Source: Adineta steineri
Taxonomy: Eukaryota > Rotifera > Eurotatoria > Adinetida > Adinetidae
Direction: 5' to 3'
DNA: 64,000 nt
NCBI GenBank assembly: GCA_905250115.1
Contig: CAJNOI010000020.1
Coordinates: forward strand, 761,503-825,502
A program made the translations under genes and the position numbers. Position 1 is the first letter of the stretch. Every line of letters begins with the position of its first letter. The notes below the pieces were generated by a model, which saw only the letters and a list, made by a program, of their open reading frames with translations, was not told the DNA's origin and did not search any database. Positions 47,816 through 58,722 of this stretch are shown piece after piece.

Positions 47816-49562
47816 TTAATGAGTACAATAAGTTTTTAAGAAAGCCATATCGTCTAGAAATAATCATACAAAAAGATTTATTTAACTTATAAAAATATAT
47901 ATGCATATATTATTATACCTTTATCAAGACCAAGACATGTACCCCATTCATCGGATGAAATTTTATTGTCATTATCAGTATCGCAATGATTTAAAAATGG
48001 TTGAATACAATGTTCAAGAACTTTAAGTGATCGAACAAAACGTGCTAATTCTTCATTATTAACCGAACTTTTAAATAAATTAAAAGTATTATATTCATAT
48101 GAATAAACTCCTTTTCTACTTACTTATCATGTGTTTGATCAAGTTCACAAAATTCCCAAAGTACAGCATTACGCCACCATTTTTCTGTATTTGATAATTT
48201 CATTTTACGTGCTTCATCAACTAATACAGCATATTTAGTATCAAGATCTTTACGAACATACTAAAATAAAAGATGTAAAATTATAAACAATCAATTTTTT
48301 ATAACAAACCAATGTATCAAGAATTTCACCAAGCCATGTATTCATTCGTTTAGGAAAAACTTCCAATTCAAAATCAGTACAAATACCAATATCTATAAAG
48401 AAGCGAATAGAAAATAGAAAAGAAATCATTTCTTTTTTTCCTACTTTGACATCGACCAAAATAATCAATAGTATCTGTTACAGCTTCTTTTCTTGTACAA
48501 CGTTCATCATTTTTTCGACACCAACATTGCATTTGAAAAAATTCACAATCAGATGTATATGTATGATTAGCTTTTGTGCAAACCTTAATAAACAAATAAA
48601 TAGAATTTTATTCATTTTTTTCCGTTATGTTTTACCATTAAACGTTCATCTTTTGGATCTTCACATTGTGTAACACAAGCACATTCAGCATCACCATCTT
48701 TATTTAAAACACACATTTCACCTTCACGGCATTTTGTACTTGAACATCGATCTATTTAGATTCTGTAAATGTGTTTTTTTCATATAATTGTTAAAGAAAA
48801 GTATACCTTGAAAATCATTTAAAAGTTTATCATTATCATTTTGTAATACTTCAACTTTAGTTTCAGTTTCTGCCTAAAAGAAATTATAATTAGAAAAAGA
48901 CATTAACCAGAATAATGGAATGTTCCTTGACATATCAGTTTTTCTTTTGTCTTTTATACTTAATGAAATATTATGTTCATCTTATTGCTTTCGAGATGAT
49001 GTAACAAGACATTGAGTAGTATATGTTTTATTCGACAGCTGAATATAAACAATAATTATCTCAGAAGAGAATTCTTCTACTCAAAATCTCGTTTTTTTTT
49101 GAAGAAATTATCACAAAGAATTCCCATGTTGATGGATTATACTTATCCATATTTATTTATTTAACATTTAAGCTCGAAAAAGTCATTGGACGTAGTTTTC
49201 TTTTGGTACATATCATCATACTGGAGTATTTTATATCTTGACAATGCAACCTAGTTTTAGACATGTATATATGTCTGGATGCTGTTGGCACATGATTAGT
49301 GTTGTTTCTATCGAGGGCAAAGATATTTATCATCTAATTATAAACCCCGACATATTCAAATAGCCTAAGTCTGTCAGAATTGAATGGATGGGATATATAG
49401 ATAACCAGATCACCTACATATCTGTATTCTATTATGAAAATAATACTATACAATGTATTATAGTGAACTGAGAATTTTCATTATTTTACTTACTCGAATA
49501 CTAATCAATTGATAATATGAAAGAATAGTTACTAAAATTAGAATATACGATTTCGATGCCAT
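47816..49562 (-). CDS. SPARC: SPARC / osteonectin
   Basis: Eight exons, transcript order: 49562-49494, 48873-48807, 48751-48636, 48583-48445, 48392-48310, 48260-48124, 48067-47919, 47853-47816, giving 265 aa (vertebrate SPARC about 300). A secreted collagen-binding, calcium-binding matricellular protein. Exon 1 codes a signal peptide (SYILILVTILSYYQLIS). A short acidic region follows, then a follistatin-like module (CSSTKCREGEMCVLNKDG, CACVTQCEDPKDE, VCTKANHTYTSDCEFFQMQC). The EC domain follows from MNTWLGEILDTL through EKWWRNAVLWEFCELDQTHD to an EF-hand loop DTDNDNKISSDE at residues 233-244 with the 1, 3, 5 and 12 ligands intact. The C-terminus KTYCTH is short. Intron 1 is 620 bp; the others are about 50-65 bp. 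The N-terminal acidic domain is much reduced compared with vertebrates. Confidence 0.9.
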
Positions 49563-52033
49563 AGAATCTTGTGTGTATTTTACGACTGAATGCTAGTATA
49601 TAAGTTTTATTGTATATGTATGTATGTATATATATATATGTATATTTATGTTGGATAAGAAAGAATGATCGCAGCGAGAGAATTATATATCATAGAATTA
49701 TTTTTTTCTCTATCTCTTTTTCCTTTTTTCTCTTCATCCTCAATAGTACGAGGCGATTATGGAAAAAAAATGGATGAGGTTGATTGGCACCTCTTCATTA
49801 ACGATATCTTTGATTCTCTCTGTTCTTCGTCTTAAGCGAGCAAAGTATGTACACACAAAACTATTCGTACATATAATATGTTGTGTATACTAAAGTTAAT
49901 GTAGGATTTAGACCGACGGACAGACAGACGGAGAGACCAATAAAATGACAATCTATAGATATATATATATATACATCTATATATACATACGCCTGTTGTT
50001 CCATCTGCTTTTATGTGTCATAACCTTTATACACTGAACAACCGTGGAATAACCAATTTATTTCATGGCATGAATAGATGAGCTTTGGTAACAGATGACG
50101 GATAAGAGTCTTATAACAAAGAATATTTCTAGCCTTATATTGAGGTCATGGGCATGTATAAATAATTTTTTTACATAAGAAACATCTGTAACGTGCTGCA
50201 ATGCATTTAACCAATATATAGATCAAACAGACAATAATTTATTAAGACTGTGGATTATATAATCATTAAATACTTCATATATATTCAAAGACAGTCAACA
50301 TATGACATTAGTCTTTGATTTCTATTTGCTATACATATCATTTCATCAATGTATGATAACAAACTTATTGGAATTAATGAATTAATCTCAAAAGAAGATG
50401 TGCTAAATGTCATATTATCTTAGTCTAGTCATTGAAAAAACACAGACTTGATGCTTGATTTAATAATAAATCTAGCATAAACATAGAAAGACAGAAGGCA
50501 AAATAGAATTAATCGATAAGCAAGGTTTACCATTAGTTAATATGCGAATGAATTTAATATCGACGTTTATAAACCGTTTAAGATTTTGACCATTGTCACA
50601 GAGTCAATATTAATAATATATCGCAGACTCTCTGAGCAACAATCAAAACGTTGACACGGCTCTTTCTTCTTATACTTACTGAATAAGACTATAAAAAGAA
50701 AAAAATACATGATCTTCATTCGTATTTATACATCGTTCAAAATACGAATAAAAAAAAAAGAATGCATTGTCTCATTCTTTTTTTTTCTCACTGATGGCAA
50801 CAACTGACGTTTGGATATAGATTCTAACATTTAAATGATGATGATGAAGAAAAAATGAGAATATGTTTTTCTTTTGAAGAAAAAAGGCGGAGTTCGATCA
50901 TCATTGATGATGATAATGATGATGATGATAGGTGGTCACAGATGCAAATTTTTCTATGGATGTAAGAAGAAAAAAAGACACCAAGTACATATGCACTGCT
51001 GATGCAAAAAAATGATCATAACGATTATTGAAAATGGTTCGATATTCGTACTTTCTTTTATTTCTCTCAACTGTTACGTACTGTATAAGTAAGATTTAGA
51101 ATATGTTAGTACAGAATGATACAAAGAAAACACATTTACGCATTCTCTTATGATTGTTTCCATTGTTGTATTATATACTAATAGATTTTTTTTTAAAGTA
51201 TGATGATGAGAAATAGTTAATAGTAATTTAATATCTTTATAATCTTTTGATGCAACATATGGAACATATAACTTCACTTATTATGTTTGTTAATTTGTCT
51301 AATCACTGTTTTTTTTAGAACTGTTTTTACAAGCAATCGACAAGGCTAATAGTATAGTCTTACATGTCTACAGAAGAAGAAGAAATGACCGTACTGTTTA
51401 TCAGTTAATGCTATCTATAAGACTATGAAGATAGATGGTAAATAAACGAATTGCGTACATCAAGTTTTGTTGGCCTGGAAAATAATAAATTGATAGAAAT
51501 AATAACGGAATATTCAGGTTAGAATAACATATTTCTTCTACGCATTATCAATTGTTGATGATAATGTAGGATGTAACAAAATTCTTGATACAAAAACAAT
51601 CTTGTGCTTCGAAAATAGTCGATAGATTTACATGAGATTTGTAACTAAATAGAAAAAATGTTCTGTAGATGAAAACGAGATTCAGTGCATTCTCAGTCAC
51701 TTAATATTAGACAGGGTAATAGACCAGCTTTTACTTGTATCTTTTTAAGGCAAATCAATATAACAAATTAATTTTGGTTTTTACTATTTGTCATATCGAT
51801 AATTAAATTTTTGTTTATGCATTCAATTCAATTCGATGTCTTCTAATTCCCTATGAATATGCTTAAACTGAAGAGAATGCTATTTTTAACGTCTATAGAT
51901 ATAAGATTTATACATGTCAATCTTTCGACAGAATAACAAGATAATTAATATCTTCTTTTATATCATCAGACAATTCAGCGCATTATGATTCGAAAAAGAA
52001 AATTAATTAGTTTTGAATAGCTCGAAGTTATTT
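49563..52033. other. intergenic between divergent genes
   Basis: About 2.5 kb with TA/CATA repeats (49618-49645, 49955-49990) and a GATGAT run near 50900-50930. No coding frame, RNA gene or transposon end could be supported. Confidence 0.5.
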
Positions 52034-53460
52034 ATGTCAATAAAACGAACAGATAGTAAATCATATATATTAAATCGATATAGTAATGATTCTACACAAC
52101 GTACATCGAATCGATATTCTTCAAAAGATAATAAAATAATTGAAAGAATATCATCAAATACACAAATACATGCAAATAATGATAATCTATTAAAAAAATC
52201 ACAAAAATTAACTGAATTATCAAAACAAAAACGACAAATTCCACCTGATAAACTTAAATTAATACGTCATGTTTTTAATACTATTAGTAATAATTCTCAA
52301 TCTAGTATGATAAAAAATATGTTTTTATTTTTTTAAAGAAAATTTTCAAATTTTAGTGCCTGTTGAACGTTTAACTGATGCTTTTCTTGCACTTAATTAC
52401 GACCCACAAAAAGATATAACTTATCAAGATTTTCTAATTGAATATGAATTAACTGACACATTTTCTGGTTTACTCGATTTTCAACATTTTGCATTATTAG
52501 TATTAGCATACGAAGAAAAATTACATTTAGAAGACGAAGCATTTCGACGATTAGATCTTAAAATTGCGTTTGAATGTTTTGATATAAACAAAGGTAATAT
52601 CCATTTTTTTGGGAAAATGTACTTTTAATCACCAAAAAACGATATATTTGATCATCAAACTAATTAGCACATAGTGGGCAGGGGTGTGGGCGTAGGACTA
52701 GGTCTAGGTGAGGAAAAGATGTAGTCACACTCACACCCATACCCACCCACTCTCAAGATGGCATGCGATTGTTATTAATGTACTATCTATTTATTAACTC
52801 CTTCAAGACGGGTAGTACACCGTATATACCAGTCTTTTTTTAAAAGAAACATGTTATGTATTGACGATGGGAAGTAGTTGTGTACACGTTTTATACTTAT
52901 AGCAGTGATATATATCTTATATGACTTGCATATTTATGACCTATTTTCTTCCTTTTCTTCTATGCACTAAACTATTATGCTGTATCTTCCTGATTTATTC
53001 TCTTGCATACACAGGTGAGCATGAAGTTGTTACGTCATCCAATCGTGTACACAGCATATTAATAAATTTGAATAAAAAACAGAATCATTTGATTCTTTAA
53101 AATCTATTTTCTTTCCAAAAAAATAATTCCGTCCTGAAAGAGTTAGTAATAAATTTAGTGATCACTTGTACCTTTTGTTGGTGATCAAAAAAATTGCAAT
53201 CTATTTTTTTTTCTTATTTAATTCTGTTCAATATAGATGGTATGATTGATGCAAATGATTTATCTATAATTATGAATATTTTAAATTATCCTATTAATAA
53301 TCAAGAAGCTAACGAAATGATTGAGTTTGCTGATCATGATAAAGGTATTCGATTTTTTTAAAATAAACTTATGAATTATCTTTCAATAGATGCTTTATTA
53401 TCTTTTGATGAATTTCTTACAATATTCACACAAATCTCAACAATTGTAACATCACAATAA
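52034..53460 (+). CDS. EF-hand calcium-binding protein
   Basis: Four exons: 52034-52304, 52357-52593, 53237-53344, 53390-53460, giving 228 aa, phase 1 at every junction. The first 70 residues are basic and Ser/Asn-rich, probably disordered. A helical EF-hand-like pair with degenerate loops follows (DKLKLIRHVFNTI, FLALNYDPQKDITYQDFLIE), then LKIAFECFDINKDGMIDAND and DHDKDALLSFDEFLTIF. The last two are canonical 12-residue loops with acidic ligands, although position 12 of the first is Asp rather than Glu. The layout suggests a calmodulin/calcineurin-B-like sensor with two working sites. Intron 2 is 643 bp and includes a GC-rich GTGGG/CCCAC patch at about 52670-52765. The 3' end is 39 bp from the convergent DUF2278 stop. 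Confidence 0.78.
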
Positions 53461-53499
53461 AATAAAATTTTTGTTTTGATGTCAATAAATTTTTATTAA

Positions 53500-54162
53500 T
53501 TATTCTTCTGTTTTACATTGACTTAGAAAACAGAAGAAAAAAGCAATATAGGAATTTTCTTCATTTTCTTTTTGAATAAATAAAGCTCCATCTTGATATG
53601 CATGTCCATCTTTGCCAATAATTTGATTCATATGAATATCATCTATACCTCGGGATGGTTTATTTTCTTTTATTGCACGTTGTAAACCATAATGATTCGT
53701 TTCTATTGTATGACTATCATCATATTTTGTTCCAAATACAAATATATTTGGTTGATTAGTTTTAAAATAATTATCAAGTTGAATAGCTATTTCATTTGCA
53801 GTTAATGCTTGAGATTTAGTTAGAAGATCTATATCAAATATAGGTCGTCGGATAAAATCTAATGCTATATTATCATTATCATCGGATTGTAATGGTGTAA
53901 AACCAATAGGTATATTAGAAAATGGTATAGATGTATTCACAAATGGATCAATTATTATACATTTAACATTAGCTGATTGAAGTGATTGAATATCTATATT
54001 TATTTGATATTTTTCTACAGTTTGACTTTGTTCATCATCAACTGATATTAAATTATAATGACTTTCATCGGTTTTATGTGAATGATCTTCACCATTATCA
54101 GCGACTACACGTGCTCGTAATACACCATAGATTTTACCTTTAGCAAAATTAACTGAAGTCAT
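53500..54162 (-). CDS. DUF2278 (YukJ-like) protein, likely bacterial origin
   Basis: One intronless exon of 220 aa. The sequence follows the bacterial DUF2278/YukJ family in order: start-proximal KGKIYGVLRARVV, SHYNLISV, IPIGFTPLQSDDNDNIALDF then IRRPIFD, IFVFGTKYD, GIDDIHMNQ, YQDGALFIQ, and a final AFFFCFLSQ. The length fits the family. The biochemical role is not established; members are mainly bacterial and fungal. Every confident neighbour has introns, so absence of introns plus family distribution suggests horizontal acquisition, which is common in bdelloid rotifers. Codon use looks AT-adapted like the surroundings. The host setting is secure: it lies among rotifer genes with a pyrimidine-rich AG acceptor 10 nt before the ATG. 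No signal peptide is seen. It converges on the EF-hand gene. Confidence 0.85.
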   Translation of the reverse strand: MTSVNFAKGKIYGVLRARVVADNGEDHSHKTDESHYNLISVDDEQSQTVEKYQINIDIQSLQSANVKCIIIDPFVNTSIPFSNIPIGFTPLQSDDNDNIALDFIRRPIFDIDLLTKSQALTANEIAIQLDNYFKTNQPNIFVFGTKYDDSHTIETNHYGLQRAIKENKPSRGIDDIHMNQIIGKDGHAYQDGALFIQKENEENSYIAFFFCFLSQCKTEE

Positions 54163-54700
54163 TTTTTCAAGATCTAAAAGTATATTTTACTTAATAATCG
54201 AATTGTATATAAAATTATTCGAAAAACATATTTATATAGTACCCAGTATACCTAGTAAAGTAAAATGTGAATATAGGTCATTAATGTTTATTGTCTGTTT
54301 ATCATGAAACCAATATAAATTTATCTGATAGCGAATCAAGTTAAATATAAATCGTTTATTGATAACTGACGCTATCTATGGAAGAAATATTTTTTGTCTG
54401 ATTTAATCGAGTAGAATATCTATTACGTAATAATATAGTGTGTTCAATAGGACAAATGACCTTCGAAAATTAATAACAACCGAAATACATCAAAACAAAA
54501 ATGATTAAAAAACGTACATATATTTTATTAAAATTCAGTGGGTATTATCAGTCGAGCTGATTATGTTCTCTAACTCCCAGATAACCTCTCATTCGTCGTT
54601 GAATCAAACAATAAGTATTATTCATATTGTACTGACGTAAATCTGACATTAATATTCAATTTAATTTGTTATAAATATCATTTAGAATTCCATCAATGAC
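54163..54700. other. intergenic, 5' flank of DUF2278 gene
   Basis: About 540 bp between two minus-strand genes. It should hold the DUF2278 promoter and the 3' flank of the next gene. No feature seen. Confidence 0.5.
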
Positions 54701-55602
54701 TTATACTTCAGATTGATAATAACGCCAATATTTGGATTGAGATTCATTATAAAGAAGTCTATTACGTTGTGCATCGAAGGTAATTGTACCAGCTGTTATC
54801 CATTGATGAAAATCTTGATTAATCTCTTCAAATTCTATTTTTAACTCAGAACGTGTCGAATATGGCAGGTTATTGTTATCTTGTTGTTGTCTAAATGAAA
54901 GACAAGAATTTTAATACTAATAAATAGATTCTAATTATATGATTAAACTGCTTCAAATAATGATATAGTTGTACATATATATATGTAGATTTTTCTTTAG
55001 TTATGATCAACTTACATTGCTATTTGGAGTTCAGTTTCAAGTTTAACAATATATTCTTGATCTAAGTCATTTATTAATCGAGCTATTTCAATTGCTTTTG
55101 TTAAATATTGTATCATTGTTTTCAAATCGTATAAAATTTTGTAAACATTAGCTATATGATAATAATGCATACTTATTGTTTTATAATCCGTTGGTGTATG
55201 TTTTAATAAAATAACTAGAGCTATATGAAGTCCTTCGATAGCTAATTGAAGTGCACCTAATGCTAAGAAAGATGCTGATAATACATTGTAAAAATTAAAG
55301 AAAATATAATGATCTTTATCAGTAGGTAATAGAACTTGTAAGCGTTTTATAACACGTTGTTCAAATGCAATAACAAGTTGCCATTCTTTTTGTAGACCAT
55401 AATCTAATGCCCTTATATGATATTGATAAATATTAAGTAGTTGACGTATAGGTAGGTTGATAATTGCTTGTCGGCAATGATCAGGTATTTCAGATAACAG
55501 TGCTTCAAATTGTATAATTTCATTGTGTGTCAAACATGAGGATTTTATTTTATGCAAACGAAAATCACAAGTAATATTTGGAAGACTTTTGCAACAGCCC
55601 AT
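54701..55602 (-). CDS. helical TPR-like protein with MGCC N-terminus
   Basis: Two exons, 55602-55016 and 54890-54701, give 258 aa. The start MGCCKS fits N-myristoylation at Gly2 plus palmitoylation at Cys3/4, so the protein may sit on the inner plasma membrane or another membrane. The body is all-helical with TPR-like pairs: YQYHIRALDYGLQKEWQLVI, FYNVLSASFLALGALQLAIE, HYYHIANVYKILYDLKTMIQ followed by YLTKAIEIA. The C-terminus encoded by exon 2 (FEEINQDFHQWITAGTITFD and after) is outside the repeats. Similar TPR arrays are abundant in bdelloids; partner and process are unknown. An AG acceptor lies 10 nt before the ATG. Confidence 0.75.
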
Positions 55603-55737
55603 GTTTTAATAACTAAAACTAAATTGAATAGATATTACTCTCGTATATTTCTTTGAATACGGTTTATTGTCAAGATTATGTAAAATTTTAATACAATCTC
55701 TCTCTCGGAAATAAATAGAAATGTTCTATTGCGCTAC

Positions 55738-56269
55738 TTCCCGAATGCGATCACTTTTAATAATGAGTTTATTAAAAGTGACCGCATTCCGGAACAGAAT
55801 GGATAAATGAAAAATGGTCGCAATTTAACAATAGATAATCTGATCAATAAATTTTTTTCTATAATCATACCTCTTAATTTCACTCTTCTTTTTTTCTTGG
55901 TATTTTTGTGCTATGTGATTGAAGCAAAATTACTTGAACAGACTTTTACATCTTGATGATTATCGTAAACGAGTGCGTTGTATATAATCATCGTTCTAGT
56001 AATATTTACGATAAGGCAAATAAAGATGAAGAGGATTATGTATTTAGCAATGACTGAGATCTTACGTTTCTCTCTGATTATCATAATATCTGTATGTTTA
56101 CCATGTTTTTCTTTTTATTGACACGTAGAATTATTGATTGAATCTATTTACTACTTATAAAAAGCGGTCATTTTTTCAATTAAAAGATTTTTTTTTTCAT
56201 TTACCCATTCTGTTCCTAAATGCGATTACTTTTAATAAACTAATTATTAAAAGTGACCGCATTCGGGAA
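55738..56269. mobile_element. double-hairpin inverted-repeat element
   Basis: Two palindromes at 55738-55794 and 56213-56269 share TTCCCGAATGCG and CACTTTTAATAA arms and sit in inverted order. Inner arms GGAACAGAATGG-TAAATGAAAA (from about 55791) recur inverted at about 56190-56216. The whole is about 530 bp of dyad symmetry with no transposase. TA lies one base outside each end, which would fit a TA target site, but the exact boundary is uncertain. Confidence 0.7.
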
Positions 56270-56712
56270 TTAGCTGTTGTATTGAATTCAATTATTAAAC
56301 AACAAAATTTCATTATTTCCGAATTTTAATACTACGGCGTCTTATCAAATCGTCATTGACCTTATTTAACGACAGATGTATTCTATCTAGCTAGAAGAAT
56401 ATTTAACGACAAAACTAATTGATACCTTCTTTATTTGCCATATCAACAAAAAACAGATGTAATAAATCAATATATATATACTATTTTCATGATATTAATA
56501 GTGTCATCTTTTCTCGTCTATAATGAGTGTTATCAAAAACGTGGTATAGTATTTATTTTCCTATTAGTTAAATCAACATTAGAACAGAAAAAAATGCATG
56601 CACTGATCTCAATAAAAGTATACATTAGAATTTTATTGAAAATGATAAGATATATGTAGACATAAGCGTCTGTGAGTATAATTTCAAGTAAATACAATAT
56701 ATTCATATGATA

Positions 56713-57459
56713 TTAATGATTTCGTGTAGTTGGTATTGACAATGATTTTTTGTTTTGATTAATAAGTACAAGAAAATTAATCAATGAATGAATACTAGCA
56801 ACGATAAATACAATTAAATCAGTCATTTTTGAAATATAAAGTAATTGTTTATCACATGAATGAATAGCGGGAAAGTATGATGAACATTTCTTTGATTGAT
56901 AAAAAATGATAGCAGATAAAATAAGTCCACCAATACAAAACACTAAAGTCATAGCAAAAACTTGTTTTATATAATCTAAGAGATAAGATGTTCCACAAGA
57001 AAGTTTTAACAAACAAATACTTCCAATTAGAAGATATCCACTTGCCAAAATATCACGATTTAACGTATTGACTGATTTAATAGTAATATACATTCCAAGA
57101 CCAATAATTGCTAAACTCCAAATTAAAGTAAAAAGACCTGATATGATTAAAAATATTCGAAATTTATTTGTTGTTATTGCTGAAATTTGATTTCTCCGAA
57201 TTGAAATAGAGGCAGGTACAATAACAACATTTTCTTGTGTATCCGACGGTGTTTGTCTGTAGTACTGCACATTGGGTGTAATATAACTAGTAGCTCCAAT
57301 GTTTTGATGAGAGTCTGATGGATGAGGTGGTGATGGTGGTGATTGTTGTTGTGCGTGAGAAAATCTAAAAGACGGATTCATTTTAATAAATATCTGATAC
57401 TGTCATATCACTTACTGATTAGAATTTGCTGCAGTCGGATTATAACGTATTGTATTCAT
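56713..57459 (-). CDS. four-transmembrane protein
   Basis: Two exons, 57459-57416 and 57364-56713, give 231 aa. The 47-bp intron keeps phase and the upstream ATG gives the N-terminus MNTIRYNPTAANSNQ; an in-frame ATG at 57381 lies inside that intron. A cytosolic Gln/Pro/Ser-rich N-terminus (about 75 aa) is followed by four hydrophobic helices: FLIISGLFTLIWSLAIIGLG, ASGYLLIGSICLLKLS, FAMTLVFCIGGLILSAIIFY, and LIVFIVASIHSLINFLVLI. A loop with cysteines (KKCSSYFPAIHSCDK) lies between TM3 and TM4, as in tetraspanin/MS4A/MARVEL-like proteins, but the CCG motif of true tetraspanins is absent. Family unresolved; likely an integral membrane organiser. Confidence 0.75.
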
Positions 57460-57482
57460 AGCAATTGTTGTATACCTAACGT

Positions 57483-57839
57483 TAGGGATGCAAAAGTGAC
57501 GGACTCCGGTTCACCGTTAACCGTAGCTAAACGATAACCGTTTGAACCGGTGAACCAAGACGATCAATCGATCTAACGGTGAAGGCTGGTAAACGCTTTA
57601 AAAACTACGGCGAAGACCGGTATATTAATTAACTCATATCCCTTCAGAAAAATGGTGCCAATGTATCGGTCTTCGTCGTAGATTTTAAAGCGTTTACTGG
57701 CTTTCACCGTTAGATCGATTAATCGTCACCGGCCCAAACAGTTATCGCTTCACTGGTTCACCTATCTAAACGGTTATCGTTTCACCGGGTCACCGGTTCG
57801 GTGGTATAGCGATTAATGATCGTTACTGTTGCATCCCTA
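57483..57839. mobile_element. long foldback hAT-like MITE
   Basis: A 357-bp element that is almost one inverted repeat. It begins TAGGGATGCAAAAGTGACG and ends with the inverse of TAGGGATGCAACAGTAACG. Internal segments such as GATCTAACGGTGAA and AAACGCTTTAAAA recur inverted across a centre near 57650. The TAGGGATGCA ends are hAT-like. No clear 8-bp duplication remains. No coding capacity. Confidence 0.75.
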
Positions 57840-58252
57840 GTTACATTACATAGTATTGAAAATTTCTGGATTTTTTTATTGTGACAGATGAGTATTAATT
57901 TACATTCGATTCTAACATTTTTTGATTAGTTATATTACTAATAATTCAAATAATATAAACATCGATTTTATGTTAATTTAAAAATGCGTTTATATGATTT
58001 ACCATTGCTTTTCTTCTACAATATTTGTGAACAATATTTACATATCTATCGTAGATTATATAATCGAGAATAAGTATATATAAATTTAGTATCGCTCTGT
58101 ATGAAATACTATTGGTGAATATTTTATTCATTGAAGATATGAAACAAAATCGTCGACGATTTCATATAAATGCAATACAGTTTTTTTTAGAAGGTGCGTT
58201 GCTTAGTATTATAGAAGTAAAAAGATGAATTAACTCATTTAAACGTTTTACC

Positions 58253-58651
58253 TAGAGATGTGCGGGAAAAAAAATTTTCTGTCCCGAATCTCGTTTACCC
58301 CGTCCCAAAAAAGTTTGATTCGTACCGAGTTTCGTTGGTCCTGTCCCGCAATTCACATTTAACCGTTATAATCGAAAAAAAAGTAGAAAGATGTCACTCT
58401 ATCAAAGAAGATAATATTTGCATTGTATACTACTAATACGAAAAAACGAATGGGTTTACATCATTGGTACATAAATCAACGTTTCTTTAAATAATTTTAA
58501 GAAGAAAGAAATAAAAGAATTAAATTGTACCACACATTTTCATATAGATGCAAAAAAATTCGGGACTTTGATTTTTTCTATATTGTCCCAGTCCCGTTAG
58601 TCCAGCTACAAAAAATTCTCGGGATAATCCCAATGGTCCCGCAGATCTCTA
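58253..58651. mobile_element. hAT-type MITE with near-perfect 8-bp TSD
   Basis: A 399-bp element with ends TAGAGATGTGCGGG and the inverse of TAGAGATCTGCGGG (13 of 14). It is flanked by GTTTTACC at 58245-58252 and GTTTTAAC at 58652-58659 (7 of 8). Short subterminal repeats around GTCCCG recur on both sides. No transposase. Confidence 0.88.
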
Positions 58652-58722
58652 GTTTTAACTTATCTTATCTTAAACAAGTGTATAATACTTAATTTTATTA
58701 TATATACTCTTGTCTAGATATC

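Larger units (their letters stand above)
57460..58722. other. intergenic between divergent genes, two hAT MITEs
   Basis: Apart from the elements at 57483-57839 and 58253-58651 there is about 0.5 kb of featureless AT-rich DNA. A TTGTCTAG acceptor ends 5 nt before the ATG at 58723. Confidence 0.5.

Noticed and set aside
52670-52765. GTGGGCAGGGGTGTGGG with inverse CACACCCATACCCACCCAC in an EF-hand intron
   Set aside because: Loosely inverted ends but no convincing boundary or target duplication; also considered as telomere-like repeat, but units are not regular.
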